Of a stretch of DNA of 13,197 nucleotides, positions 1-6,800 are shown piece after piece (the stretch's first letter is position 1; the number at the start of each line of letters is the position of its first letter). Made by a program: the position numbers and the translations under genes. A model generated the notes under the pieces. It had not been told where the DNA came from. It saw only the letters and a program-made list of their open reading frames with translations, and searched no databases. Origin of the DNA: an uncultured Christensenellaceae bacterium (lineage in GTDB: Bacteria > Bacillota > Clostridia > Christensenellales > Pumilibacteraceae). Location of the stretch: NCBI GenBank assembly GCA_910587805.1, contig CAJUNM010000043.1, positions 1 to 13,197 on the forward strand. Direction: 5' to 3'.

Positions 1-34
1 GAGGTCCCGGGTTCGAATCCCGGTAACAGCTCCA
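1..34 (+). tRNA. 3' part of a tRNA gene (T arm, acceptor strand and CCA); anticodon missing
   Basis: The first 34 bases read as the variable loop, a T arm of stem CCGGG, loop TTCGAAT and stem CCCGG, the 3' acceptor strand TAACAGC, discriminator T and an encoded CCA. The 5' half, including the anticodon, lies outside the window, so the amino acid cannot be read. A T discriminator and an AGGTC variable loop would fit some clostridial tRNA-Thr or tRNA-Gly genes, but this is only a guess. A hairpin terminator follows directly. Confidence 0.9.
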
Positions 35-62
35 AAAAAACCACCGAATGCGGTGGTTTTTT
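35..62 (+). terminator. Intrinsic terminator of the tRNA transcript
   Basis: A perfect stem CCACCG (41-46) / CGGTGG (51-56) with loop AATG is preceded by six A and followed by six T. It sits directly after the tRNA CCA end. Because the A run mirrors the T run it could also stop minus-strand transcripts from the Fic gene. The 162 bases between it and the Fic stop codon (63-224) are AT-rich and show no gene that I can support. Confidence 0.92.
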
Positions 63-224
63 CTTTATTTTTTAGTATGTTTTTTGTGTGCCACAAGAGC
101 AAAATCAGACCGCATTACAGTGCCAAACAAAAAATTTTGATCTTTTGGTAGTGTGTCTATTAAGTAACTGATTTTTTTAGACTATATCTTTTCTGCCTAT
201 TTTATCAATCATATCGTATCCATT

Positions 225-1124
225 CTAATTTTTGCAATATTGCACCTTAAAGTAATCAAGATACTTTTTGAACTTATCTTGTGCCGCAAGACAAGTATCG
301 CGCAAGTACCCTCTTTCGTTTTTCCACTCTTTCAGTCCGCGATAATAGAACATTTTCAATTCCTCGTCGATAATGAACGGAACGATATTATGTTTAAGGC
401 ATTCCTTAAATAGCAATAGTCTGCCGATTCTGCCGTTACCGTCTTGGAACGGATGTATACATTCAAATTTGTAATGAAAGTCCAAAAGGTCATCGAATGA
501 CTTCTCGTTTTTCGCGTTGTACTCAAAAAGCAGCTCTTTCATTTTTTGAGCAACTTCTTCGGGTTTCGTTGTAAACATATCTCCCACGGTATTGGGCAAC
601 TTTTTATAATTCCCTACGGCAAACCAATCTTGCCGTGCGTCCGTCGTGCCGTTCTTTAATGTGCGGTGCAACTCTTTTATAAACGCTTTCGTGATTGCTT
701 TTTTTGCATTCTCGATAATTAAATCAATACACTTAAAGTGATTAGCCGTTTCTACGATGTCATCGACTTTTACCGCACCACCTTCTATGCCGATTGTATT
801 CGTTTCAAAAATATAGCGTGTTTGGTCGTGTGTCAGCCGACTACCCTCTATATGATTTGAATTGTATGTCAAATCAATTTGCACCTTATGATAGATGCCG
901 CCCGACAATTTTGCTTTCTTCTCTGCAATGAGTATTTCAAACAAAGTGGTAGGTATCTCAACACGCTTGTTTGCCCTGTCGGGTTTTTGCGCGTCATCGG
1001 GAATATTCCACGTTTTACCCGTCAAGAACGCTCCCTCCACTTTTCCCATAGCGCAATAATTCCTTACGCTACGTTCGGACATATCCCATTTTTTCGCCGT
1101 TTGCGCTACCGATAAAAATTTCAT
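225..1124 (-). CDS. Fic family protein (predicted class II AMP-transferase) with N-terminal helix-turn-helix
   Basis: The 299-residue protein has the Fic signature HPFQDGNGR at about residues 224-232. Its His is the catalytic base, and the Asp and Arg position the metal and nucleotide phosphates. Upstream, S89-N-H-I-E93-G matches the (S/T)xxxE(G/N) inhibitory-helix motif, which places it in class II, where the enzyme blocks its own ATP site and needs no separate antitoxin. Residues 1-50 look like a short excisionase/MerR-like helix-turn-helix (SVAQTAKKW...SERSVRNYC...GKTWNIP), so it may bind DNA, perhaps its own promoter. By family it would transfer AMP from ATP to a protein hydroxyl; the target is unknown. 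The start at 1124 is preceded by GCGAGG eight bases upstream. The in-frame ATG at 1148 lacks a ribosome binding site and lies inside the predicted -10 box. Base composition is more AT-rich than the neighbours, which hints at transfer. Confidence 0.92.
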   Translation of the reverse strand: MKFLSVAQTAKKWDMSERSVRNYCAMGKVEGAFLTGKTWNIPDDAQKPDRANKRVEIPTTLFEILIAEKKAKLSGGIYHKVQIDLTYNSNHIEGSRLTHDQTRYIFETNTIGIEGGAVKVDDIVETANHFKCIDLIIENAKKAITKAFIKELHRTLKNGTTDARQDWFAVGNYKKLPNTVGDMFTTKPEEVAQKMKELLFEYNAKNEKSFDDLLDFHYKFECIHPFQDGNGRIGRLLLFKECLKHNIVPFIIDEELKMFYYRGLKEWKNERGYLRDTCLAAQDKFKKYLDYFKVQYCKN

Positions 1125-1143
1125 TCTATATACCTCGCTTATA

Positions 1144-1172
1144 AGCATATCATATTATCGGCAAAAAATCAA
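1144..1172 (-). promoter_or_regulatory. Promoter of the Fic gene
   Basis: On the minus strand a -35 TTGATT (1167-1172) and a -10 TATGCT (1144-1149) are separated by 17 bases. The predicted start near 1137 leaves a leader of about 12 bases containing the GCGAGG ribosome binding site. The -35 box overlaps one arm of the inverted repeat at 1156-1210. Confidence 0.55.
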
Positions 1173-1210
1173 TCTATGCTGCACTGTATTTGACTTATTT
1201 TTTGCCGATA
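1156..1210. repeat. 14-bp perfect inverted repeat over the Fic promoter (candidate operator)
   Basis: The arms TATCGGCAAAAAAT (1156-1169) and ATTTTTTGCCGATA (1197-1210) are exact reverse complements with 27 bases between them. The centres lie 41 bases apart, close to four helical turns, so a dimeric protein could touch both on one face. One arm covers the -35 box and spacer of the Fic promoter. An additional 10-bp palindrome CCGATATCGG (1205-1214) overlaps the outer arm. An operator for the Fic helix-turn-helix is the likeliest reading. A weak terminator for the upstream exonuclease is possible, but no U tract follows the arm. Confidence 0.55.
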
Positions 1211-1227
1211 TCGGTAAGAAGCGAATT

Positions 1228-2238
1228 TTATCGTTTAGCCGACTGCAAACTTGCCGCAACGGGTTTGCGTTTTGTTTGCTCGGGCGTGCCGTGAATCGCA
1301 AAATAACGTTTGAGCGAAACGACCGCCTCGCCTTTGGCGTTGACCTTTGCGCCCAAAAGCGCGGAGAGTTTTTCGGTAGTAACCTTTTCGACGGCGGACG
1401 GAAAGCGCGTTCGCTCGGCGGCGGAGAGATTGCCGTTAGTTACGACTATATCCGCCTCTTCTATATCCGACGAAAAAGCATAGCCTTTTCGGTACGCTAT
1501 GCGCACGAGTTCGCGGCGAAGTTCCGCGTCCTTAGCCGCAATAGTATCGGAAATGTAAATTTTTCGGCGCGACGCGAGCGGGATCTTTTTGCAAGTTGCG
1601 TAATTTTTATTGCACGCTTTTACTGTTTTGCGCACTGCGCTTTTAATATGCATGAGTTCTATGCTTTTGTAATTGACTACACAATCGGGGTTGCCTTCAA
1701 CGAGCGCGGAAAGCGAACAGCCGAGTTCCTCGCACAACCGCTCAGCCGCGAGCATCGTCATTTCCGCATCGTCGCAGCTCTTGTGTTCAGCCAACCCGTT
1801 CGTGTCAATGCCGAAATCGGTCATTATTCCATCGAGCGAGCGGATACGATGTTCGGGATCGTGTTTTGCGTACAGCATTTGCGTATCGAACGCATCGAAC
1901 TTTAGACGTTTTTTATTGTATCTTTTGCAAGCGTCGGCAAGAAACGTTATGTCCGACGCGACGCTGTGTCCGAAAAACAGCCTGTCTTCCGCGCCGAAAA
2001 GCTCCGCAATTTCGGAATATCGCGCGGCAAAATCGGGGCTTGCGTAAAACTCGTCTTTCGGATACGCAAGTTCTATGCTCGGACCTTCGCGGTATCCGCC
2101 GAGCCTGAACGGACAACGCGGATTGACGAGCCAATCGCGCTTTTGCTTGATATTAAATAGATCGTCTATCAATACGTAGCCGAATGAGCATATGCGGTGC
2201 CCGTCGGCACATTCTATATCGAAAAACAAATAATCCAT
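1228..2238 (-). CDS. DEDDh 3'-5' exonuclease (DnaQ/epsilon-like) with C-terminal BRCT-like domain
   Basis: The N-terminal 170 residues carry the three exonuclease motifs: D7-I-E9 in LFFDIE, D96 in HSVASDITFL, and H152-x4-D157 in EHKSCDDAEM. All four metal-binding acidic residues and the catalytic His are present, so an active two-metal DNA or RNA 3'-5' exonuclease is expected. After a basic linker (about 195-222), residues 224-299 (KIYISDTI...AYRKGYAFSSDIEEADIVVTNG...KVTTEKL) look like a BRCT-type domain with a strand, a helix, a buried DIVV strand and a final helix. A basic tail follows. At 336 residues it is longer than a bare epsilon subunit and has no polymerase-III-specific features, so a repair or RNA-processing role is as likely as proofreading. 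The start cannot be much further downstream because the first strand holds D7. No ribosome binding site precedes the ATG. Confidence 0.85.
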   Translation of the reverse strand: MDYLFFDIECADGHRICSFGYVLIDDLFNIKQKRDWLVNPRCPFRLGGYREGPSIELAYPKDEFYASPDFAARYSEIAELFGAEDRLFFGHSVASDITFLADACKRYNKKRLKFDAFDTQMLYAKHDPEHRIRSLDGIMTDFGIDTNGLAEHKSCDDAEMTMLAAERLCEELGCSLSALVEGNPDCVVNYKSIELMHIKSAVRKTVKACNKNYATCKKIPLASRRKIYISDTIAAKDAELRRELVRIAYRKGYAFSSDIEEADIVVTNGNLSAAERTRFPSAVEKVTTEKLSALLGAKVNAKGEAVVSLKRYFAIHGTPEQTKRKPVAASLQSAKR

Positions 2239-2247
2239 GCACGATAC

Positions 2248-2276
2248 ATTCTATCATAAAACGCAGAACAATGCAA
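2248..2276 (-). promoter_or_regulatory. Extended -10 promoter of the exonuclease gene (near-leaderless start)
   Basis: On the minus strand TTGCAT (2271-2276) is followed after 17 bases by TAGAAT (2248-2253), with the extended TG directly before it (TGATAGAAT). Only nine bases lie between the -10 box and the ATG, so transcription should begin near 2241, about three bases before the start codon. Confidence 0.65.
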
Positions 2277-2303
2277 TTAAACTAAGTAGTCCGACGCAAA
2301 CTA

Positions 2304-2332
2304 TTGCAAAGCGCAACACATTGTGATAAAAT
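2304..2332 (+). promoter_or_regulatory. Extended -10 promoter of the membrane-protein gene
   Basis: TTGCAA (2304-2309), 17 bases, then TAAAAT (2327-2332) with the extended TG (TGATAAAAT). The predicted transcription start near 2339 leaves an 18-base leader holding GGAGG (2341-2345). The stretch TTGCAAAGCGCAA (2304-2316) over the -35 is a short imperfect dyad. Confidence 0.7.
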
Positions 2333-2356
2333 ATCCGTGCGGAGGATAATAACGAA

Positions 2357-3583
2357 ATGTTTACGAAATACGCACGCGCAATAGACGATGCGAGCGAGCG
2401 CAGATCTATGCGCGGTTTATATATAGCATATTGGGTATTTATCGCACTGTCGGCATTTTCGATCGTTATAACGGTAGCCGCGGTATCCGCATTCGGCGAA
2501 ATAATAGCCGATGAAGGCGAACTGCAAGCATTTGACAACGTCATGATCTTGCTCATACCGATCGCAGTTCAAATTGTAGGCACGGCGGGACTGTGGCTGA
2601 TCGCCGCTACGCTGATAATAGTTTTTGCCGCAAAATTCAACTCGATATGCAAACGCCCGCAAACTCCGAACGAAACGCCCGAAGTTTACGCATACCGTAC
2701 CGAGCTTGCCGCTTACAGAAAATCGGCTAACAAAAAAACGCTTTGGGCGCGAATAGTTTTCGTGCTGACCATAGCGGCTTGCGTCACGCTTGCATCTTTC
2801 GATCTGTTATACAACGACTGTATCGGACTTTACGCCGCGCTCGGCATCTCGCTGCTGTTTATCGGCATGCTCGCGTATTTTCTCGCTACGTATCTTTTCG
2901 CGCTCGCAGACGGCGCAAACGGAAACGGCTTTGCGGTGCGCACCGAAAAATACACCGCAGTCATCGACGAGCTGCAAAACAGACCGCACAAGCCCGCAAC
3001 CGCAAACCAAAACGTAAGCGGTAACAAGTATTTGTTTCCGAACGAAAATCTGCGCGAGCAAATAAAACGTCTTGCTCGCACCGTATCGACGGCATCGTTC
3101 TGCTCCGCCGTGAGCGTGATCGCAATCACGGCGATAACAGCAGTATTCGACAGATACGTCTTTCAAAGCGGTTATCACGGATACTATGTGCCGTCCGGTC
3201 TTGCGCTGATGACGACCGTATTTGCTATCATATCGCTTGCACTTTCATGCAAAGAAAAGAAAATCGATGAAATGCAAAAAGACGAAATGCGTGCCGCAGG
3301 CATGACCGAAAATCTGCGGCTTTTCGATCTGCACGAACGCTACGCAAAAAAGACAAACCTCGTAATGTATGCGTTTTTCGGCTCCGCCGCCGCGCTCGGA
3401 TTTATAATCGCCGCGCTCGCTCCCGCCGCATTTTGGTCGACAGCGCCGATCGTGCTGTTGCCGATATGGCTGTTTGTAAATCAATATAACGCCAATAAAC
3501 TTCGCGCGGCAGCGGAGCTTATAGAACGCGATATAGCCGTTAAAGAATCAACCATAAAATCGACCGATACGGTAAAAGACTGA
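2357..3583 (+). CDS. Eight-helix integral membrane protein of unknown function
   Basis: I do not recognise a family. The 408-residue protein has eight hydrophobic segments at roughly residues 20-45, 62-92, 128-150, 155-183, 247-265, 278-298, 333-355 and 359-377. They form two sets of four, separated by a hydrophilic stretch at about 184-246. Each set begins with a charged amphipathic segment (residues 1-20 and 228-246), and each has a charged KK-containing stretch before its third helix (SANKKTLW near 126 and YAKKTNL near 331), so an internal duplication is plausible. No catalytic motif, transporter signature or signal peptidase site is evident. The start is supported by GGAGG eleven bases upstream and a good promoter. 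It stands alone on the plus strand, divergent from the exonuclease and convergent with the GH3 operon, with a terminator 168 bases after its stop. Confidence 0.85.
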   Translation: MFTKYARAIDDASERRSMRGLYIAYWVFIALSAFSIVITVAAVSAFGEIIADEGELQAFDNVMILLIPIAVQIVGTAGLWLIAATLIIVFAAKFNSICKRPQTPNETPEVYAYRTELAAYRKSANKKTLWARIVFVLTIAACVTLASFDLLYNDCIGLYAALGISLLFIGMLAYFLATYLFALADGANGNGFAVRTEKYTAVIDELQNRPHKPATANQNVSGNKYLFPNENLREQIKRLARTVSTASFCSAVSVIAITAITAVFDRYVFQSGYHGYYVPSGLALMTTVFAIISLALSCKEKKIDEMQKDEMRAAGMTENLRLFDLHERYAKKTNLVMYAFFGSAAALGFIIAALAPAAFWSTAPIVLLPIWLFVNQYNANKLRAAAELIERDIAVKESTIKSTDTVKD

Positions 3584-3601
3584 CTTATATTTTATAATAT
3601 C

Positions 3602-3660
3602 GAGATTCGTCGGTACGCAGAAAACGCTCGCATGCTCGCTCGTTCGCAATTACAAAAACG
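3602..3660 (+). repeat. Dispersed intergenic repeat, copy A (GAGATTC...ACAAAAACG)
   Basis: This 59-base stretch begins GAGATTCGTCGGTACGCAG and ends AATTACAAAAACG. Its left half matches the minus-strand copy at 11665-11707 (ACGCAGAAAACGCTCG shared). Its right half matches the copy at 11510-11559 (GCTCGCTCGTTCG then AAT-ACAAAAA). It lies 18 bases after the membrane-protein stop codon, in the convergent intergenic region. Confidence 0.75.
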
Positions 3661-3750
3661 AACATTACTTGCGATGCGACTTTTATCGATATTACAAACG
3701 GTAACTCAATAAACGTTTATTCACAACAAATCAACAGTAATCGCACATGC

Positions 3751-3787
3751 AAAAACGAGCAAGCAGATATGCGCTTGCTCGTTTTTT
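3751..3787. terminator. Bidirectional intrinsic terminator between convergent genes
   Basis: A perfect 14-bp stem AAAAACGAGCAAGC (3751-3764) / GCTTGCTCGTTTTT (3773-3786) has an 8-base loop and T runs on both strands. It lies 14 bases after the stop of the minus-strand propeller gene and 168 bases after the stop of the plus-strand membrane-protein gene, and can end both transcripts. Confidence 0.93.
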
Positions 3788-3801
3788 GTCGATCGACCTA
3801 T

Positions 3802-6800
3802 TTACGAATCGAATACGGTAAGGTCGGGCGTGATCGTCCAATCGTTGAACATGTTGACGCCGCTATCCCAAGTGCACACAGACGCATGCAGCTTGCCGTT
3901 TACCATAAATATCGCTTGGATATTATAGTTGTGCATACCGCCGGACGAATTCTGACCGAGATTTATTCCGGATACGCTCAGCGTGAACTTGAGATTACCC
4001 TCCCAATCGAACACGTGTATCGGTAACGTCGCTTGGCTGTTTTTGCTATGCGACAGATAGAAATACTCGTCGTCGCCGCACACCGAGGACGTATACAATC
4101 CGTCGCCGTAAGCTTGAGTGAACGCGCTCTTTGCCACGCTGCCGTCGCCGTTGAGAATATACATCGGATTGTTCCCTTTTTTAGTATTGTCGGTGAGCAC
4201 GATATATTTATCCGCTTTCGCGTTATAGTACGCGCTTTTCAAAATGTGCGCGCCGTTCTGCGAAAGCAGCGCCGTCATTGCCTCGTCCTTCGCGATGACG
4301 CAGCCGGCTGCAAAATCCGCAAGCGCGATCGAATAAACGTCGCCCGCCACCACGTACAGCGTGCCGTCTTTTATGAACAATCGCGAATTGTCTCTGTCTG
4401 CCACCGCAGTCGCAACGTTTACCGTATTGCTCGCCGCAACGACAGTCATATCGGATATTCTTACTTTTGAAATCACGAAAGCGGCGTTTTGATCACGGCT
4501 GTTCGCAACATACATATATTCCCCGTAGCTTGCGCCGCCCATAGCGTACATGTCCGTACCGTTAATACTGCCTCGGTCGCCGATCGTAGGCGCGGCTGTG
4601 AACTTCGGCTGAACGCTCGAATCGTAGCATTCCGCGAGATAATCCGTGAACGTCTCGAGATTCATAAACACCGACAGATCGGGCGACGTAGTAAAGTCAT
4701 ATGCTCTGATCTCTCTTGTTTGATTACCGCCGCTCCAATTACAAACAGTAGCGTGCATCGTTCCGTTGTGCATATACACCGATTGAATATTGTAACTATA
4801 CTTTTTGGTGACTGCTTGACCGCTTGCGTTATCGACGTAAGTGCCGAGGGATATACCGTTCACGTTTAAGTTATACAGCTTATCCCCGCTCCACGAATAC
4901 ACTTCCAACGGCAGCGTATTTTGAAAGTTCGCCTTGAACGAGACGTATATATTATCTTGATCGCCCGTAACCGACGATACCGCCATGCCCGTATACACGG
5001 GCGTAATGTTCTCGCCCTGCTGTGCGCCCGCAGCATTCAGAATATACAGTGCGCCGCTGTTTGCGAGCACGGCATACTTATCGTTGATCTCGTCGTAGTG
5101 CGCGTCTTTCAGGGTGTACGCGCCGTTCTGCGAAAGCAGCGCCGTCATTGCCTCGTCCTTTACGATAACACAGCCGGCTGCAAAATCCGCAAGCGCGATC
5201 GAATAAACGTCGCCCGCCACCACGTACAGCGTGCCGTCTTTTACGAACATTCTCGAGTTGTCCGTTTGGCTCACGCTTTCGGATACGGAGAATTTCGCAG
5301 ACGTCGCTACCATCGAGTAATCGGTAGGATCGACTTTGGATACGACCGTTGCGGCATTGCCGTCGCGATTATTGGCGAAGTACAGATACTCGCCGTCGCT
5401 CGCGCCGCCCATTCCGTAGCCCGTCGTGCCCTCGACGCCGCCGTACTCTCCGGTCGTAGGCGAAGCGCCGAATGACGGGGATACTCCCGCATCGGCAGTA
5501 GCGTATATATATTCGCTTGTTGTGAACGCCGGATCGAGACGCTTGCTCAACTTGCGCATAGAAACTTTGAGCATACAGCAGCTGTCATCGTATACGACAG
5601 TCGTGCCGTTCTTTTGCCTAAAACGCAACATTGTGGCATAGAAGTCACCGTTGACAACGGCAAGACCTTGAATATTCGTGCCGTCGAGCGCAACTATCCC
5701 GTTTGCCTTCAAAAAATCTTCCGATACGGGTATGCTCTGTTTGCCGATATAATTTCCGTTCCAATCATACACGTGAACGAGCGGCGAATATCTGCCGTCT
5801 ACGGTATAGTGCACGTAAATATAATCCGCACTGCCCGTCATGCGTTTGCTCGACGCAAATTCGCCCGCTATGGAAAATCCGCCGACGGACTTTTTATCCT
5901 TGTCGAAAATGTACACGCTGCTGCCCGAGAACACCGCGAACTTTTGCTTTGTGGTATTGTAATACACATCGTTTAACACCGCGTCCTCAAGTCCCTCGAA
6001 CTCGAAATCGGAGTACTCGGAAAACTCGCAGCCTTCGGTAAAATTATCTACGGGAACGTACATTTTGCGTCCGTCCATAAAATATATGATTATCTTACCG
6101 TCGTAATACGTTATGCCTGCGGTGCTCTCGAGCACGGCGGTTTCCGTTAACGCACTCTGAGCAACTCGCACCTTATTTACGGGATCGTACTTGATGACGA
6201 CTGCCGCGCGTCCGACGCCGCCGCCCGCCCAGCTGGTGCCTATAATGTAGATATAAGTACCGTCCGAACAAATACCGTGACCGTACGCTCTGCCGCCTAT
6301 CGTATCCCAATTTTTAGTTATCTCATTGTCGAATTTTGCGGGTATGCCCTGCTCCGCGGTTACTGTAAGGTACTTCTCCGTAGACGCATAGAACTCGCCT
6401 TTATAGCCCGCCTCGATATTGAGTCTGTCTATCATGAGCTTATTCGCGTCGTCGCCGTAAAACTCGAACTTTATCGTGTTGTCATTTTCGGCTTTGAGCG
6501 CCGCGCCGGGGATAACAACGTCGTAGAAACTGCCGTCGCAACGCACTTGCGTGCCGCGCGGAATGATCACGCGTCTGCCGTTAACCGTCATCTTGACGTT
6601 TTCATGCAACGCCAAGCTTTCTCCGTCGCCCGCAGCCGCAATGCGCAAGGAAAGGTCGGGTTTGGCAACGGCGTCGCTGCTTAAGCCAACAGCCATTATC
6701 GCGCCTTTTTGCGGCACAACGTAAGTCACGCCGTCTTCGGTAAACTCCTGCTTACTGCCCGAGAACTCGGCGGCTTCCGCCTCAATGCCCGTTTTCACTG

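Noticed and set aside
1..34. tRNA end as an attachment site of an integrated element
   Set aside because: I found no second copy of the T-arm/acceptor sequence and no integrase within the window.
225..1124. Fic toxin-antitoxin pair
   Set aside because: No small antitoxin gene flanks the Fic gene, and the inhibitory motif is inside the same protein (class II), so a two-gene toxin-antitoxin module is not supported.
1125..1148. Upstream ATG of the Fic gene at 1146-1148
   Set aside because: It lies within the predicted -10 box and lacks a ribosome binding site, whereas the ATG at 1124 has GCGAGG eight bases upstream and starts at the conserved helix-turn-helix.
1205..1214. CCGATATCGG palindrome as a terminator hairpin
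   Set aside because: A perfect 10-bp palindrome leaves no loop, so it cannot form a stable RNA hairpin; it fits better as part of a protein-binding site.
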